Positions 37,101 through 49,632 of a DNA stretch of 64,000 nt are shown piece by piece; position 1 is the stretch's first letter; each line of letters starts with the position of its first letter. The stretch lies in NCBI RefSeq assembly GCF_016919445.1, contig NZ_CP070356.1, positions 2,512,001 through 2,576,000 on the forward strand, given 5' to 3'. The notes under the pieces are model-generated. The model saw only the letters and a program-made list of their open reading frames with translations, made no database searches and was not told the DNA's origin. The translations under genes and the position numbers were made by a program. Origin of the DNA: Pseudomonas sp. PDNC002. Lineage in GTDB: Bacteria > Pseudomonadota > Gammaproteobacteria > Pseudomonadales > Pseudomonadaceae.

Positions 37101-40100
37101 GTTGTAGTTGGCCGCCGGGGTGTAGGTGTAGCTGCCGTTGGCGTTGACCACCACGGTGCCGTGCAGGGCCTGGCCACCGGCCTTCAGGTTGAAGCTGACG
37201 CTGTCGTTCTCGACGTCGGTGGCGGTGAGCTGGCCGATCTTCGCGTTGTCTTCGGCAGTGGTCAGGGTCGCGCCACTGGTGAATACCGGCGCGTCGTTCA
37301 CCGGGGTGATGGTGAGGTTGACGGTCTGGTCCACCACGCCGCCATGACCATCGTTGACGGTGACGATGAAGCTGTCGCCGCCGTTGTAGTCCTTGCTCGG
37401 CGTGTAGGTGTAGTTGCCGGCGGCATCGATCACGATGGTGCCGTGGGTCGGCGCCGTCTTCAGGTTGTAGCTCAGGCTGTCGCCATCGACATCGGTGGCA
37501 CTGACCTTGCCGATGAGCACGCTGTCTTCGGCGGTGGTGGTGTTGCTCGGTGCGTTGAATACCGGCAAATCGTTGACCGCAGTGACGGTAATGCTCACCA
37601 CGGAGTCGACGGTGCCGCCGTGGCCGTCGCTGACAGTGACAGTGAAGCTGTCGCTGCCGTTGTAGTTGGCTGCCGGGGTATAGGTGTAGTCACCGGTGGT
37701 GGTGTTGAGCACCAGGGTGCCGTGGGCGGTGCCGCTTTTCACGGCGTAGCTCAGGGTATCGCCGTCGACGTCGCTGGCGACGATCTTGCCGGTCAGCGGG
37801 GTGTCTTCAGCGACGGACTTGGTCTGGTTGGCGGTGGTCGGTGCGTCGTTCACCGGGGTGATGGTGAGGTTGACGGTCTGGTCCACCACGCCGCCGTGGC
37901 CGTCGTTGACGGTGACGACGAAGCTGTCGCCGCCGTTGTAGTCCGTGCTCGGCGTGTAGCTGTAGTTGCCGGCGGCGTCGACCACGATGCTGCCGTGGGT
38001 CGGCCCACTCTTCAGGGTGTAGGTCAGGGTGTCGCCATCCACATCGGTGGCGCTGACCTTGCCGGTGAGCACGGTATCTTCGGCGCCGCTGGTGTTGCTC
38101 GGCGCGTTGAACACTGGCAAATCGTTGACCGCAGTGACATTGATGCTCACCACGGAGTCGGCATAGCCGCCCTGGCCATCGCTGACGCGCACCGTGAAGC
38201 TGTCGGTGCCGTTGTAGTTGGCTGCCGGGGTGTAGGTGTAGTCGCCGGTGGTGGCGTTGAGCACCAGGGTGCCGTGGGCTACGCCGCTCTTCACGGCGTA
38301 GCTCAGCGTGTCGCCATCAACGTCGCTGGCGACGATCTTGCCGGTGACCGAGGCGTCCTCGAGGGTGTTCTTGGACTGGTCGGCGGTGGTCGGCGCATCG
38401 TTCACCGGGGTGACGGTGAGGGTCACCGCCTGGTCGATACCGCCGTTGCCGTCGTTGACCGTCACGGTGAAGCTGTCGCTGCCGTGGTAGTTGGCGTTCG
38501 GCGTGTAGGTGTAGTTGCCATCGGCCTGCAGCGTCAGAGTGCCGTGCGCGGGGCCGGTCTTGAGGCTGTAGGTGAGGCTGTCGCCGTCGACGTCGGTGGC
38601 GTGTACCGAGCTGACCAGCGCGGTGTCCTCGGCCGTGGTGGTGTTGGTCGGAGTGTCGAACACCGGCAGGTCGTTCACCGGGGTGATGGTGATGGTGACC
38701 GTCGAATAGGTCACGCCGCCCTTGCCGTCGCTGATGGTGATGGTGAAGGAGTCCGTGCCGTGGTAGTTGGCGGCCGGCTGGTAGGTGTACTCGCCTGTCG
38801 AATTGTTCAGCGATAGCCACTGCATGTGCTGCGGCAGTGCGTTGAAGTTGAAGCTGTAGGTAAGCGTATCGCCGTCCACATCGCTGGCGACGATCTTGCC
38901 GCTCAGCGAGGCGTCCTCGGCGATGGTCTTCTGCTGGTCGGCGGTGGTCGGTACGTCGTTCACCGGTTTGATGCCGACGGTGACGACCTGCTCCACGCTG
39001 CCGCCATGGCCATCGCTGACCACCACGGTGAAGCTGTCGCTGCCGTTGTAGTTGGGCGCCGGGGTGTAGGTGTAGTGGCCGTCGCTGCCGAAGGTGACGC
39101 TGCCGTTGGCCGGGCCGCTGCCGTTCTTCACGGCGTAGCTCAAGCTGTCGCCGTCGACATCGTTGGCGTGGATCTGGCCGTTGACCGGGGTGTCTTCGTC
39201 GGTGGAGAGGTTCTGCGTGCCGGAAACGGTCGGCGCATCGTTCACCGGGTTGACGGTGACGGTCAGGTCAAGGGTGCGGGTGGCCGCATCCTGGTTGCTG
39301 CTCTCGGTCGCGGTGGCGGTGACTTCCAGCGTGATGGTGCCGTTGAAGTTCGCCGGCGGCGTCAGCGTCAGGGTCTGCAGGTTCCAGCCGGTGAGGGTGG
39401 TGCTGTCATGGGTGGCATCGGCGGTGAAGGTGTGCGTGCCGTCGCTCAGGATGGCGCCGGCCGGGATCTTGCCGACGCTGATCGACAGGCTCTCGGAACC
39501 GTCGGTATCGACCAGGGAAGCGTGGATCTTCGACAGCGCAATGGCGCTGTCTTCGTTGCCCTGGTTGAGCGGAGCGGTGGTGTAGTAGCCCTGGCCGTTG
39601 CCGCCCAGGTGCGCGGTCAGGTTCTCGCCACCGGCGGCCAGTTCGCCGACGTTGTGGTAGACCAGCGCGCTGTCGGTGCCCACCAGTGTCGGCGTGCTGC
39701 CGTTGTCGGAGATCTTCAGGTCGAAATTGCCCGGGCCGCTCTGGTTGTGCTGGTAGAGCGCCAGGGTGTAGTAGCCGCTTTCGGTCGGGGTGAAGGTGCC
39801 GCTGTACTTGCCGCTGCTGCCGCCCCAGGTGGCCTCGGCCACGTTGGTGCCGCCGATGACCAGGCGCACGCTGTCGTCACCGGTGCCGCTGAAGGTATAG
39901 GTGTGACCGGCTTCGAGGAAGATCAGGCCGCTGACCTTGCTGGCGGTGCCGGCGGGGACGTCGGTGTCCTTGACGGTGTTGGTGGATTCGCTGGTCGCCG
40001 GGGTGCCGGCGGCGTCGATCTTGCTCTGCAGGTCGCTCGGCGCGGCGCCATTGCCGCCATTGCCCAGGGCGAGGCCGGTCCAGGTCTGCAGGGTCAGGCC

Positions 40101-43100
40101 GGTGGCGTTCAGGTGGCCGTCCAGGGACAGGTTGGGTTGGTCCGCCACGGCGGCGATGGCCACGCTGACGGTGGACGTGGAGGTGCCGCCCTTGCCGTCG
40201 CTGATGCTGTACGTGATGGTGTCGTTGCCGCTGAAGTTGGCCTTCGGCGTGTAGCTCAGGGTTCCGTCCTGATTGATCACCACGGTGCCGTTGCCGGCGC
40301 TGGCGGAGGTGACGAACAGTGCGTCGCCGTCCGGATCGGTGTCGTTGCCCAGCACATCGATCTTCAGCGTGGTGTCTTCCTGCGCCTGGGCGCTGTCGGC
40401 CACGGCGGTCGGGCCGTCGTTGGCGCCGGTGACGATGAGCTTGAGCACACCATCATCGCTGGCCTGGTGCTCGTCGCTGACGCTGTACTTGACCTCGATC
40501 TCGAGGACCTGTCCGGCCTTCAGGGACTGGTACGCCGGATTGCTGCCATCGAAGGTCCAGCTGCCGTTGGCGTTGAGCACGAAGCCTGCCGGGGCGTTGC
40601 CGACCACCGCGTATTGCAGTTGGGCGCCGTCGTCGACGTCGGTGGCGCTGAGCTGGCCCTGGCTCTGCACGTCTTCGTTGACGTTGGCGGAGCTGTTGCT
40701 GGCGATCGGCGCATCGTTGGTGCCGGAGATGGTCACGGTAACGCTGCCGAGGGTGCCGTCGGCGCTCTTCACGTCGAACACTTCGGTCAGGGTCTTGCCC
40801 TGGGCCAGGTGGTCGTACGCGGAGTTGGCGACGAAGCTCCAGTTGCCGGCGCTGTCGATGCTGAAGTTGCCCAGCGTGCCGACCTTGTCGGTCTGCACCT
40901 GGAAGGTGGCGGGGCTGTCGACATCGCTGATGCTGAGGTGGCCATTGGCGGTCAGCGGCGCGTCGGTTTCCTGCAGCGTCACGCTGGTGCTGCCGATCAC
41001 GGCGGCGTCGTTGGTACCGATGATGGTGACTTTCACCGAGGTCGCGGTGCCATCGGCGCTCTTCACCACGAAGGTGTCCTGGGCGACCTGCCCGGCGGAC
41101 AGGCTGTCGAGGGCCGAGTTGGCGACGAAGGTCCAGTGGCCGGCAGCGTCGATGCTGAACGTGCCGTATTGGCCCACGGTGTTGTTCTGCACCTGGAAGG
41201 TGGCCGGGCTGTCGACGTCGCTGATGCTCAGTTGGCCGCCGGTGGTCAGTACGGCGTTGGTTTCCTGCAGGGTCACGTCGGCGCTGCCGAGGATGGCGGC
41301 GTCGTTCGCGCCAACCACGGTCAGGGTCAGGGTGCCGTAGCTGGTGGCGCCGTGCTCGTCGGTGACCTTGTAGGCGATCTGCAGGTTCAGCTTCTCGCCT
41401 TCGGCCAGGTGCTGGTAGGCGCTGTTGTTGCCGTTGAAGGCCCAGTTGCCGTCGCCGCGCAGGGTGACGCCGGCCGGCAGGTTGCCCATGGCGGCGTAGG
41501 TCAGGGTGCTGTTGTGGTCGACGTCGGTGGCGCCGATGTTGCCGGTAGCGGTCTGGTCTTCGTTGACGGTGAACTGGGCCGCAGTGGCGACCGGCGCGTC
41601 GTTGGTACCGGTGATGGTCAGGGTGAGGGTGCTGGTGCTGCTGGCGTTGTGCTCGTCGGTGACGACGTAGTCGATGGTCAGGACCTGTTTCTCGCCCGCC
41701 GCGAGGCTGTCGTAGGCGGCCGAGGTCGGGTCGAAGGTCCAGCTGCCATCGCTGTTGAGCGTGAAGCCGGCGGGGGCGGCGTTCTTCAGGCTGAAGGTCA
41801 GCAGGGCGTCATGGTCGATGTCGCTGGCCTGCAACTGGCCGGTGACGGCCTGGCCGGTCTTGTTGAGTTCCTGCAGGGTCTGCTGGCTGGCGCCGTTGGT
41901 GGTCAGGGTCCACTGGCCGTTGCTCAGGTTGACGCTGCCCACCGACTGGCTGACGGTGATCTGGCTGGAGAGGTTGCTCAGCACCAGGCTGGAGTCGATG
42001 CCCTTGTCGCCGTTGTCGGCGACGCCGATGACGATGGTGTAGGTGCCCGGCTGGCCGAACACATGGCTGAACAGCTGCTGCCCGGAGCTGCCGCCATCGC
42101 CCACGGTGGCGACGTCGGACAGTTTCACTGCTTGGCCGTTGATCAGCAGGTAGGCGAAGTCGTTGTACTGCCCGTAGTCGTTGGTGGCGAAGTTCCAGTT
42201 GAAGCTCACGGCTTCGCCGGCGTGGGTGGTGGTCACGGTCAGGGTGAGGGCCGAGCCTTCGGCGGCATTGTCCACCAGGCTCGGCAGGGCCACGCCGCCT
42301 TCCACCGCGCTGGCGCTGGCGGGGATGGCGAACGGCGCGTCGTTGGTACCGACGATGTTCACCGTGACGCTGGAGGTAGTGCCATCGGCGGCCTTCACGG
42401 TGAAGGTGTCGGTGAGGACTTCGCCGACCTTCAGCTCGTTGTAGGCGCCCTGGGCGTAGAAGGTCCACTTGCCGCTGGCGTCGATGCTGAACTTGCCGTA
42501 CTGGCCGAGGGTGTCGGTCTGCGGCTGGAAGCTGGCGGGGCCGTCGACGTCGCTGATGGTCAGTTGGCCGCCGGTGTTCACCGCGCTGTCGGTCTCGTAG
42601 ACGTTGGCAACCTTGGCGCCGCCGATGACGGCGGCGTCGTTGCTGCCGGTGACGGTCAGGGTCAGCACGTTCTCGCCGGTGGCGCCCTTGTCGTCGGTGA
42701 CGATGAACTTGATTTGCAGCTCCTGGGTTTCACCTTCAGCGAGCTTCTGGTAGGCGGCGTTGTTGCCGTCGAAGCTCCAGGAACCGTCCTGGTTGAGGGT
42801 GAAGCCGGCCGGGGCGGCATCCTTGAGGCTGTAGTAGGCGGCGTGGCCGTCGTCGACGTCGGAGGAGGTGAGCTGGCCGCTGCTGATCTGGTCTTCGTTC
42901 ACTGCGGAGCTGGCGGCGTAGGCCACCGGCGCGTCGTTGGTGCCGACGACGGTCAGGGTCAGGGTGCTGGAGCTCTTCGCGCCAAACTGGTCGGTGACGG
43001 TGAAGTTAACGGTGAAGGTCTCGGTGGCCCCAACCGCGAGGTGCTGGTAGACCGGCTGAGCGGCATTGAAGCTCCACTGGCCGTCGGTGCCGACGGAGAA

Positions 43101-46100
43101 GCCCACCGGCAAGGTGCCGGTGGTGCTGTAGGTCAATTGCGCGCCATTGTCCGCGTCCTTGCCATCGAGCTGGCCGGTGAGGGTGGCGTCTTCGGCCACC
43201 GTGGCCTGGGTGGCGCTGGCGACCGGCGCGTCATTGGTGCCGGTGACGGTCAGGGTCAGGACCTTGCTGTCGGTGGCGCCATGTTCGTCGGTGACGGTGA
43301 AGCCGATGTTGATGACCTGGGTCGCGTCCTGGGCCAGGTGCGCGTAGGCCGGGTCGGCGGCATCGAAGGTCCAGCTGCCGTCCGGGTTCAGGGTGAAGCC
43401 GGCAGGGGCCTGCTGGTCGAGGCTGAAGTTCAGGGTCGCACCGTGGTCGACGTCGGTGGCGCTGAGCTGGCCGGAGATGGACGCATCTTCCTTGACCGAG
43501 TCGCTGGCGGCGGAAGCCACCGGGGCGTCGTTGGTGCCGGTGACGGTAATGGTCAGAGTCTTGGTATCGGTCGCGCCGAACTCGTCGGTGACGATGAGCT
43601 TGACCTGGATGTCCTGGGTTTCGTTCTGGGCCAGGCTCTGGTAGGCGGCGTTGTTGCCGTCGAAGGTCCAGCTGCCATCGGTCTTGAGGGTGAAGCCGGC
43701 CGGCGGGGTGCCGTCGACGCTGAAGCTCAGCTTGGCGCCGTCGTCGACGTCGGTGGCGGTGAGCTGGCCCTTGCTGAGCTGGTCTTCGCTGACAGCGGCG
43801 GTGGCCGCGTTGGCAATCGGCGCGTCGTTGGTACCGGTGACGGTGATCACCAGCAGGCTGCTGGTTTTCGCGCCGTGCTCGTCGGTCACGGTGAAGGGCA
43901 CGCTGATGATCTGCGTGGCGCCGGCCTTGAGGTGCTGGTAGGCGGCGTCGCCGGCGTTGAAGTTCCACTGGCCGTCGCTGCCGACGGTCAGGCCCGCCGG
44001 CAGCTTGCCGGTGGTGAAGGTGAGCTGTGCGCCGTTGTCCGGGTCGATGGCCTTCAGCGTGCCGCTGATCTGCGCGTCTTCCTTCACCGGGTTGAGCAGC
44101 GAGGGCAGGGCGATCGGCGTGTCGTTGGTGCCGGTGACGGTGAGCGTCAGGGTGTTGGTGCTGGTGGCGCCGTGTTCGTCGGTGACGGTGTAGTCGATGC
44201 TCAGGACCTTGGTCTCGCCGGCGGCGAGACTGGCATAGGCCGGATCGAGGCCGTTGAACAGCCAGCTGCCGTTCTTGGCCAGGGTGAAGCCGTCCGGGGC
44301 CTTGTCGTTCAAGCTGAAGCTGAGCTTGGCGCCGTCGTCGACGTCGCTGGCGGTGAGCTTGCCGGTGCTGAGCTTGTCTTCGCTGGCGTTGGCGCTGATG
44401 GCATCGGCGACCGGCGCGTCGTTGGTGCCGGTGATGGTGATGGTCAGGGTGCTGGAGCTGGTGGCGCCGTGTTCATCGGTGACGGTGAAGGGCACGCTGA
44501 TGACCTGGGTAGCGCCGGCTTTCAGGTGCTGATAGGCAGCGTCGCTGGCATCGAAGCTCCACTTGCCGTCGGCGTCGACGCTGAAACCGGCCGGGGCGGC
44601 CTTGTCCAGGGCGTAGGTCAGCTTGGCGCCGTCGTCGGCGTCGGTGGCGGCGAGCTGGCCGCTGATCTGCGCATCTTCTTTCACTGCGCCCACGGTGGCG
44701 CTGGCGACCGGCGCGTCATTGGTGCCGGTGACGGTCAGGGTCAGGACCTTGCTGTCGGTGGCGCCGTGTTCGTCGGTGACGGTGAAGCCGATGTTGATGA
44801 CCTGGGTCGCATCCTGGGCCAGGTGCGCGTAGGCCGGGTCGGCGGCATCGAAGGTCCAGCTGCCGTCCGGGTTCAGGGTGAAGCCGGCGGGGGCCTGCTG
44901 GTCGAGGCTGAAGTTCAGGGTCGCACCGTGGTCGACATCGGTGGCGCTGAGCTGGCCGGAGATGGACGCATCTTCCTTGACCGAGTCGCTGGCGGCGGAA
45001 GCCACCGGGGCGTCGTTGGTGCCGGTCACGGTGAGGGTCAGGGTCTTGGTATCGGTGGCGCCGAACTGGTCGGTGACGATGAACTTGACCTGGATGTCCT
45101 GGGTTTCGTCCTTGGCCAGGCTCTGGTAGGCGGCGTTGTTGCCGTCGAAGGTCCAGCTGCCGTCGGTCTTCAGGGTGAAACCGGCCGGCGGGGTGCCGTC
45201 GACGCTGAAGCTCAGCTTGGCGCCGTCGTCCACGTCGCTGGCGGTGAGCTGGCCCTTGCTGAGCTGGTCTTCGCTGACACCGGCGCTGGCCGCGTTGGCA
45301 ATCGGAGCATCGTTGGTGCCGGTGACGGTGATCACCAGCAGGCTGCTGGTTTTCGCGCCGTGCTCGTCGGTCACGGTGAAGGGCACGCTGATGATCTGCG
45401 TGGCGCCGGCCTTGAGGTGCTGGTAGGCGGCGTCGCCGGCGTTGAAGTTCCACTGGCCGTCGCTGCCGACGGTCAGGCCGGCCGGCAGCTTGCCGGTGGT
45501 GAAGGTCAGTTGCGCGCCGTTGTCCGGGTCGATGGCCTTCAGCGTGCCGCTGATCTGCGCGTCTTCCTTCACCGGGTTGATCAGCGAGGGCAGGGCGATC
45601 GGCGTGTCGTTGGTGCCGGTGACGGTGAGCGTCAGGGTGTTGGTGCTGGTGGCGCCCTGGTCGTCGGTGACGGTGTAGTCGATGCTCAGGACCTTGGTCT
45701 CGCCAGCGGCGAGGCTGGCATAGGCCGGATCGAGGCCGTTGAAGACCCAGCTGCCGTCCTTGCCGAGCGCGAAGCCGGCCGGGGCCTTGTCATTCAGGCT
45801 GAAGCTCAGCTTGGCGCCGTCGTCGATGTCGCTGGCAGTCAGCTTGCCGAAGCTCAGCTTGTCTTCGCTGACGTTGGCGCTGGCGGCATTGGCGATGGGC
45901 GCATCGTTGGTGCCGGTGACGGTGATGGTCAAGCTGCTGGCGCTTTGCGCGCCGTGCTCGTCGGTGACGGTGAAGTCGATGTTGATGACCTGGGTCGCAC
46001 CGGCCTTGAGGTGTTGGTACGCGGCATTGCCGGCGTCGAAGCTCCATTTGCCGTCGGCGCCGACGGTGAAGCCAGCCGGGGCGGCCTTGTCCAGGGTGTA

Positions 46101-47909
46101 GGTCAGCACGGCGCCATCGTCGGCGTCGCTGGCGGCGAGCTGGCCGCTGATCTGGGCGTCTTCGTTGACGGCGCCGCTGGTGGCGCTGGCGACCGGCGCG
46201 TCGTTGCTGCCGGTGACGGTGATGGTGATGGTCTGCGGATCGCTCAGGGCGCCGTCGTTGTCCTTCGCCTGGTAGGTGAAGGTGACGTCGCGGCTCTGGC
46301 CGTCGGCCAGATTGTCGAAGTCCTTGCCTGGATTGAAGACGTAGCTGCCATCGGCGTTGAAGGTCAGCGAGCCATTGCCGTTGCCGACACCGGTGGTCAG
46401 CTGGTAGCCGACGACGCTGCCGTCGACATCGGTGGCGACCGGCACCTGGCCGTTGAGTACGGTGTTCTCTTCGGTGCTCGCGCTGCCGGCGGCGGCGACC
46501 GGCGCGTCGTTGGTGCCGGTCAGGGTAACGGTGATGGTGGAGGTGCTGCTGGCGCCGTGCTCGTCGGTGACGGTGTAGGGCACCTGCACCACCAGGGTCT
46601 GGCCTTCGCTCAGGTGCTGGTAGGCCGGGTCCTTGGCGTCGAGGGTCCAACTGCCGTCCGGTTTCAGGGTGAAGCCTGCCGGCGGATTGCCGTTGACGGT
46701 GAAGCTGAGGGTGCTGCCGCTGTCGCGGTCGGTGGCCACGAGCTGCCCGCCGATCACTGTGTCTTCGCTACCGCTGGCTGCGCCAGGGAGGGCGACCGGG
46801 GTGTCGTTGGCACCCTGGATGTTGATGGTGATGACGCGGGTGTCGGTGGCGCCGGACGCATCGGTCACCGTGACGGTGAAGCTTTCCTGCGGATTCTGGC
46901 CCTGGGGCAGGGCGTTCACCGCGTTGGCGTCGACGACGTAGGTGTAGCTGCCGTCGGCATTGACGGTCAGTTCGCCATAGGCGCCCTTGGCGCTGCCGGT
47001 CCAGGTCAGGTTGCGGTCGTCGACATCGGTGGCGGTCAATTGACCCTTGATGTCGGCAAAGCTGTCGTTGGCGGCGGTGTCGGTCACGCTGGCGGTGTAG
47101 GTGCCGGAGGCGACCGGAGCGTCGTTCACCGGGGTGATGCCGAGGTTGACGGTCAGGGTGCTGGACGCGCCGCGGCTGTCGGTGACGACCACGGTGAAGC
47201 TGTCGGCGCCGTTGTAGTCGGCATTCGGCAGGTATTGCCAGGTGCCGTTCGGATCGAGCACCAGCTGGCCGTTGGCCGGGCCCTGGCCGACGCTGTAGCG
47301 GATGGTGTCGCCATTCGGGTCGCGCGCGGCGAAGGCGCCATTGAGCAGGGTGTCTTCGGCGGTGGTGAGTTCCAGCACGCCGTTCCTGCCCTCGGTGAAT
47401 TCGGGGGCCAGGTTCGGGGTCAGGTCGCTCTGCCGTTCGTCACCGGCGGCGCCACCATTGGCCGGGCCGGCGGTGGTGTAGCCGATGTTCGGATCTACCC
47501 GGCCAGCGGTCTCATTGAGCATCACGAAACTGTGGCTGCCACCGGCAACGCCGGAACCACCGCTGGATGCGCCAGCGCCCGGGCCCGCGGCGGTGGGGGC
47601 AAGCGCCTGGGTCGGGTCGAGACCGGCAGCGATGGCTTTCTGCAGGTCGGCGGTGCTCGGCGCCTCGGTGTGCGGTGCACGGGCCTGCTCGGATACCGGC
47701 AGGTCGGCGCTGCTCCACTGGCTGTCACGGCCCAGGTCGACCAGCTTGCCGCCCCCCACATCCAGGCTCACTGCACCGGCCGCGCCGGTGAGCAGCTGTT
47801 CGCCCTGATAGACACGATCACCCTCGATCAGGACGCGCTGGACGCCCTCGGGGGATACCGCAATCACTTGGCCGATGATGCTTTTTACGACCGCGACGAC
47901 GCTGCTCAT
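34146..47909 (-). CDS. lapA: LapA-type giant RTX adhesin (4587 residues)
   Basis: A type I secreted surface adhesin. The N-terminal retention module (1-~100, [21 protein letters not shown]) is followed by the LapG site TAAG at 106-109. About 30 VCBS/cadherin-like repeats of ~95-100 residues follow (each ending [10 protein letters not shown] or TPVNDAP). PA14-like carbohydrate-binding modules lie near ~2600-2745 and ~3760-3920. RTX calcium repeats (GGxGxDxL) run at ~4390-4480, and the C-terminal secretion signal follows. AGGAG lies six bases before the ATG. The gene is divergent from its lapEBC secretion genes; LapG/LapD control release. I use the name lapA for the function class; the repeats resemble adhesins of several names (LapA, MapA, LapF). 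Confidence 0.93.
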   Translation of the reverse strand: MSSVVAVVKSIIGQVIAVSPEGVQRVLIEGDRVYQGEQLLTGAAGAVSLDVGGGKLVDLGRDSQWSSADLPVSEQARAPHTEAPSTADLQKAIAAGLDPTQALAPTAAGPGAGASSGGSGVAGGSHSFVMLNETAGRVDPNIGYTTAGPANGGAAGDERQSDLTPNLAPEFTEGRNGVLELTTAEDTLLNGAFAARDPNGDTIRYSVGQGPANGQLVLDPNGTWQYLPNADYNGADSFTVVVTDSRGASSTLTVNLGITPVNDAPVASGTYTASVTDTAANDSFADIKGQLTATDVDDRNLTWTGSAKGAYGELTVNADGSYTYVVDANAVNALPQGQNPQESFTVTVTDASGATDTRVITINIQGANDTPVALPGAASGSEDTVIGGQLVATDRDSGSTLSFTVNGNPPAGFTLKPDGSWTLDAKDPAYQHLSEGQTLVVQVPYTVTDEHGASSTSTITVTLTGTNDAPVAAAGSASTEENTVLNGQVPVATDVDGSVVGYQLTTGVGNGNGSLTFNADGSYVFNPGKDFDNLADGQSRDVTFTYQAKDNDGALSDPQTITITVTGSNDAPVASATSGAVNEDAQISGQLAASDADDGAVLTYTLDKAAPAGFTVGADGKWSFDAGNAAYQHLKAGATQVINIDFTVTDEHGAQSASSLTITVTGTNDAPIANAASANVSEDKLSFGKLTASDIDDGAKLSFSLNDKAPAGFALGKDGSWVFNGLDPAYASLAAGETKVLSIDYTVTDDQGATSTNTLTLTVTGTNDTPIALPSLINPVKEDAQISGTLKAIDPDNGAQLTFTTGKLPAGLTVGSDGQWNFNAGDAAYQHLKAGATQIISVPFTVTDEHGAKTSSLLVITVTGTNDAPIANAASAGVSEDQLSKGQLTASDVDDGAKLSFSVDGTPPAGFTLKTDGSWTFDGNNAAYQSLAKDETQDIQVKFIVTDQFGATDTKTLTLTVTGTNDAPVASAASDSVKEDASISGQLSATDVDHGATLNFSLDQQAPAGFTLNPDGSWTFDAADPAYAHLAQDATQVINIGFTVTDEHGATDSKVLTLTVTGTNDAPVASATVGAVKEDAQISGQLAATDADDGAKLTYALDKAAPAGFSVDADGKWSFDASDAAYQHLKAGATQVISVPFTVTDEHGATSSSTLTITITGTNDAPVADAISANASEDKLSTGKLTASDVDDGAKLSFSLNDKAPDGFTLAKNGSWLFNGLDPAYASLAAGETKVLSIDYTVTDEHGATSTNTLTLTVTGTNDTPIALPSLLNPVKEDAQISGTLKAIDPDNGAQLTFTTGKLPAGLTVGSDGQWNFNAGDAAYQHLKAGATQIISVPFTVTDEHGAKTSSLLVITVTGTNDAPIANAATAAVSEDQLSKGQLTATDVDDGAKLSFSVDGTPPAGFTLKTDGSWTFDGNNAAYQSLAQNETQDIQVKLIVTDEFGATDTKTLTITVTGTNDAPVASAASDSVKEDASISGQLSATDVDHGATLNFSLDQQAPAGFTLNPDGSWTFDAADPAYAHLAQDATQVINIGFTVTDEHGATDSKVLTLTVTGTNDAPVASATQATVAEDATLTGQLDGKDADNGAQLTYSTTGTLPVGFSVGTDGQWSFNAAQPVYQHLAVGATETFTVNFTVTDQFGAKSSSTLTLTVVGTNDAPVAYAASSAVNEDQISSGQLTSSDVDDGHAAYYSLKDAAPAGFTLNQDGSWSFDGNNAAYQKLAEGETQELQIKFIVTDDKGATGENVLTLTVTGSNDAAVIGGAKVANVYETDSAVNTGGQLTISDVDGPASFQPQTDTLGQYGKFSIDASGKWTFYAQGAYNELKVGEVLTDTFTVKAADGTTSSVTVNIVGTNDAPFAIPASASAVEGGVALPSLVDNAAEGSALTLTVTTTHAGEAVSFNWNFATNDYGQYNDFAYLLINGQAVKLSDVATVGDGGSSGQQLFSHVFGQPGTYTIVIGVADNGDKGIDSSLVLSNLSSQITVSQSVGSVNLSNGQWTLTTNGASQQTLQELNKTGQAVTGQLQASDIDHDALLTFSLKNAAPAGFTLNSDGSWTFDPTSAAYDSLAAGEKQVLTIDYVVTDEHNASSTSTLTLTITGTNDAPVATAAQFTVNEDQTATGNIGATDVDHNSTLTYAAMGNLPAGVTLRGDGNWAFNGNNSAYQHLAEGEKLNLQIAYKVTDEHGATSYGTLTLTVVGANDAAILGSADVTLQETNAVLTTGGQLSISDVDSPATFQVQNNTVGQYGTFSIDAAGHWTFVANSALDSLSAGQVAQDTFVVKSADGTATSVKVTIIGTNDAAVIGSTSVTLQETDAPLTANGHLSISDVDSPATFQVQTDKVGTLGNFSIDSAGNWSFVANSAYDHLAQGKTLTEVFDVKSADGTLGSVTVTISGTNDAPIASNSSANVNEDVQSQGQLSATDVDDGAQLQYAVVGNAPAGFVLNANGSWTFDGSNPAYQSLKAGQVLEIEVKYSVSDEHQASDDGVLKLIVTGANDGPTAVADSAQAQEDTTLKIDVLGNDTDPDGDALFVTSASAGNGTVVINQDGTLSYTPKANFSGNDTITYSISDGKGGTSTSTVSVAIAAVADQPNLSLDGHLNATGLTLQTWTGLALGNGGNGAAPSDLQSKIDAAGTPATSESTNTVKDTDVPAGTASKVSGLIFLEAGHTYTFSGTGDDSVRLVIGGTNVAEATWGGSSGKYSGTFTPTESGYYTLALYQHNQSGPGNFDLKISDNGSTPTLVGTDSALVYHNVGELAAGGENLTAHLGGNGQGYYTTAPLNQGNEDSAIALSKIHASLVDTDGSESLSISVGKIPAGAILSDGTHTFTADATHDSTTLTGWNLQTLTLTPPANFNGTITLEVTATATESSNQDAATRTLDLTVTVNPVNDAPTVSGTQNLSTDEDTPVNGQIHANDVDGDSLSYAVKNGSGPANGSVTFGSDGHYTYTPAPNYNGSDSFTVVVSDGHGGSVEQVVTVGIKPVNDVPTTADQQKTIAEDASLSGKIVASDVDGDTLTYSFNFNALPQHMQWLSLNNSTGEYTYQPAANYHGTDSFTITISDGKGGVTYSTVTITITPVNDLPVFDTPTNTTTAEDTALVSSVHATDVDGDSLTYSLKTGPAHGTLTLQADGNYTYTPNANYHGSDSFTVTVNDGNGGIDQAVTLTVTPVNDAPTTADQSKNTLEDASVTGKIVASDVDGDTLSYAVKSGVAHGTLVLNATTGDYTYTPAANYNGTDSFTVRVSDGQGGYADSVVSINVTAVNDLPVFNAPSNTSGAEDTVLTGKVSATDVDGDTLTYTLKSGPTHGSIVVDAAGNYSYTPSTDYNGGDSFVVTVNDGHGGVVDQTVNLTITPVNDAPTTANQTKSVAEDTPLTGKIVASDVDGDTLSYAVKSGTAHGTLVLNTTTGDYTYTPAANYNGSDSFTVTVSDGHGGTVDSVVSITVTAVNDLPVFNAPSNTTTAEDSVLIGKVSATDVDGDSLSYNLKTAPTHGTIVIDAAGNYTYTPSKDYNGGDSFIVTVNDGHGGVVDQTVNLTITPVNDAPVFTSGATLTTAEDNAKIGQLTATDVENDSVSFNLKAGGQALHGTVVVNANGSYTYTPAANYNGTDSFTVQANDGHGGITDQVINVTVTPVNDAPNGTDNTITLGEDSSRSFAVADFGFTDVDTGDTLSAVRIDSLPTNGSLTYNGVAVTAGQVIAAADLGKLAFTPAANANGNNYASFTFSVKDSAGAFDATPNKITLNVTPVNDNPVAVNDSFTVSGLQGNYWGYREGPDGANLTNLSQVVAFIAGKAAAATFTATSLNYNLSGGDLGGDGNLQKFLGNDAGSLNTDPANTSDAIVQLTGAINLNAGNYQLRVNADDGFSIKIDGVEVFKYDAIQSPTGRESAVFNIAQSGNHTIEIIYWDQGGQAQLQVEMRPQGGTYATVGGAALTHAVGELVTNEDTALTIAPKTLLGNDSDVDGDSLTIISVQGAVNGTVKLENGNVVFTPSKDVNGTGSFTYTVSDGHGGTSTATVTVGITAVNDAPTLVADTASTKEDTAVKIDVLANDSDVDGDKLTLSTATASNGTVVINADGTLTYTPKSNFSGSDTISYTVSDGHGGTATSTVAVNVSPVADAPLLSSGSIFVLNPGAVSISTTQEVTRAVLEQETGLANNALNGIDPPKGALNDPGNVTVIDGALTSSDYSLTAGSKINFTWAFTNGENTVSEIQDGFNDIVALVVTDPTGAKQVIQVTSSEQLGASVNGNGIQSFTASMNGNYHFDWLVLNGGDNGKDSTLAINNTTVTFGGKTYGSAVDIALTTGLVDTDGSESLSVKISGVPADAAFTAGTKGSDGVWTFTEAQLHDLQLLTAVNYTGTLNLNVTAIATESDGSTASSTGTLAVTVATTTSTMVSSNNDLLHGLDGADTISGGNGHDIIYGGTGNDTLNGGNGNDSLYGGLGNDTLNGDAGNDLLVGNEGNDILNGGAGDDILIGGKGNDTLTGGAGADTFTWRAGDTGSDTITDFKASEGDRIDLSDLLPDAAHNDILSYLKVDTATSTLQVSTTGQVNSSADVTIKLTGVDLSAYGTTSSEIVNKLVAGADPVVKTEHH
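43210..45875 (-). repeat. Near-identical internal duplication in the adhesin gene (1485-bp offset)
   Basis: 43210-44390 and 44695-45875 are almost identical base for base, offset by 1485 bp (495 codons, five repeat modules). Other modules in the gene are clearly more diverged, so this duplication is recent or kept alike by gene conversion. A smaller, looser repetition with a 552-bp offset is visible at ~37.3-38.4 kb. Confidence 0.8.
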
Positions 47910-48246
47910 GCACTTCTCCTGGTGAGGCTTGCCTGGTTGCCGACCGGCCGCATGCAGATCGGCTCAGGGGCATTCCCTTGTCTTTGTTAGAGCAAAAAAC
48001 TTGGCGTCAAAAAATCGGCTTATAGCGCTTCGAAATTACCCATATGCCAATGTATTGACCATTCGACTGCCATCCTAAACAATTGGCAAATCGATGTCAC
48101 TTTGATATCGGATGCGGGCTCAAAAAAATTTAGCGTGAAATTCATCACGCTTTTCGATGCTTTCCTTGCAGCGCATTCGCCGGTCTTTTGACGCTATTTG
48201 CGCCAATCGAATCGCTGCGGCTATCTCACTGATAAGGATGTTTTCC
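47910..48246. promoter_or_regulatory. Divergent adhesin/secretion promoter region with two FleQ-like boxes
   Basis: A 337-bp AT-rich region between lapA (minus) and lapE (plus). GTCAAAAAATCGGC (48006-48019) and GCCAATGTATTGAC (48046-48059) each match 11 of 14 bases of the FleQ box GTCAATAAATTGAC. FleQ controls lapA, cdrA and exopolysaccharide genes in response to c-di-GMP. This would give a second c-di-GMP input besides LapD. The match is by eye; binding is inferred. Confidence 0.45.
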
Positions 48247-49611
48247 ATGCGCATGCGATTCGCTTCCGTAGTGCCCTTCGCCCTGGCATTCGTGCTGCCT
48301 GTTACTTCGTCGGTGCAGGCCGACACCCTCACCCAGGCCATGCAGAAGGCCATGGACTACCACCCGGAAATCCAGGCCGGCGTGAATTCCCGCCTGGCTG
48401 CCGACAAGCAGCTGCGCGCGGCGAAAGGTGGCTACCTGCCATCCGTCGACCTGACCGCCGGTTATGGCCGCGAAGGCTCCGACAACACCACCACCCGTGG
48501 CGAAGGCGACCACTCCTGGCAGACCCTGAATCGAGGCGAGTCGGCCCTGAGCCTGCGGCAGATGGTGTTCGATGGCTTCGCCACTTCCAGCGAGGTCGGC
48601 CGCCAGCAGGCCAACGTCAACTCCCGCGCCTATGCGCTGCTCGGCACCTCCGAGCGCACCGCGCTGGACGTTGCCCAGGTGTACATCGAAGTGCTGCGCC
48701 GTCAGGAAATGGTTCGGCTTGCCGAGGAAAACCTGAAGAGCCACCAGCGCGTCTACGACCAGATCAGCCTGCGCAGCTCCCGTGGCGTGGGTCGCCTGGC
48801 TGACCAGGACCAGGCGGAAGCCCGTCTGGCCCAGGCGCAGAACAACCTCATGACCGAGAAAACCAACCTGGCCGACGCGCGCACCAACTACTACAGCGTG
48901 GTGGGCAGCGATCCGGCCGAGCTGACCGATCCGACCGGTCTTGCCGGCCAGCTACCGGACGATCTGCAAGCCGCTCGTCGGCAACTGGTCGAGAACAGCC
49001 CGGTGCTGCGCTCCGCGGAATCGGACGTGGCGGCCGCCGAGAAGCAGTACGACGCGGCGAAATCGACCTTCTATCCGAGATTCGATGCAGAACTCTCCCG
49101 TGGTGCCGATAACAATCTCGACGGAGAAGAGGGCCACAACAACGAATGGCAGGCCATGCTGCGCATGCGCTACAACCTGTTCGCTGGTGGCAGCAACAAG
49201 GCCGAGCTGGAAGCCAAGTCCTACGAGGCGAACCAGGCCCTGGATATCCGCAACAACGCCCTGCGTCAGTTGAACGAGGAACTCGGATTGTCCTGGAACG
49301 CCCTGGCCAACGCCCGTGACCAGCTGCCGATCGCCCGCCAGTACGTGGACTACAGCACCCGCGTGCGCGAGGCCTACCAGAAGCAGTTCACCATCGGCGA
49401 GCGCACCCTGCTCGACCTGCTGGACAGCGAGAACGAACTGTTCAACGCTTCGCGCCGCCTGGTCGACCTGAAGTACACCGAGCTGTTCACCCAGTACCGC
49501 ATCAAGGCCACCCTGGGCGAACTGCTCAAGAGCCAGGGTGTGGTGGCGCCGATGGCGTCGGTGGCCTCCGAAGACATCAAGCCGAAAGTCCAGCTGCCAG
49601 GCCTTAACTAA
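48247..49611 (+). CDS. lapE: TolC-family outer-membrane protein of the adhesin T1SS (LapE)
   Basis: A 454-residue exported outer-membrane efflux protein. The signal peptide is MRMRFASVVPFALAFVLPVTSSVQAD, followed by two TolC-like halves with coiled coil (TLTQAMQKAMDYHPEIQAG; RTLLDLLDSENELFNASRRL). It forms the channel through which the adhesin leaves the cell and in which the retention module is lodged. I start it at ATG 48247, eight bases after AAGGA; an ATG at 48238 is also possible and the longest frame starts earlier still. It is the first gene of lapEBC, 21 bases before lapB. Confidence 0.9.
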   Translation: MRMRFASVVPFALAFVLPVTSSVQADTLTQAMQKAMDYHPEIQAGVNSRLAADKQLRAAKGGYLPSVDLTAGYGREGSDNTTTRGEGDHSWQTLNRGESALSLRQMVFDGFATSSEVGRQQANVNSRAYALLGTSERTALDVAQVYIEVLRRQEMVRLAEENLKSHQRVYDQISLRSSRGVGRLADQDQAEARLAQAQNNLMTEKTNLADARTNYYSVVGSDPAELTDPTGLAGQLPDDLQAARRQLVENSPVLRSAESDVAAAEKQYDAAKSTFYPRFDAELSRGADNNLDGEEGHNNEWQAMLRMRYNLFAGGSNKAELEAKSYEANQALDIRNNALRQLNEELGLSWNALANARDQLPIARQYVDYSTRVREAYQKQFTIGERTLLDLLDSENELFNASRRLVDLKYTELFTQYRIKATLGELLKSQGVVAPMASVASEDIKPKVQLPGLN

Positions 49612-49632
49612 CCTGCCCGAGAGAGCATCCGC

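Noticed and set aside
34674..38816. A 1380-codon plus-strand frame opposite the adhesin 3' half
   Set aside because: Same reason: a codon-bias shadow of the VCBS and RTX repeats.
38826..47990. A 3054-codon open frame on the plus strand opposite the adhesin gene
   Set aside because: It is the antisense shadow of a very long, GC-rich, repetitive gene. Its translation is a monotone of Val, Gly, Ala and Asp with no family features, and the minus-strand frame has a full domain plan.
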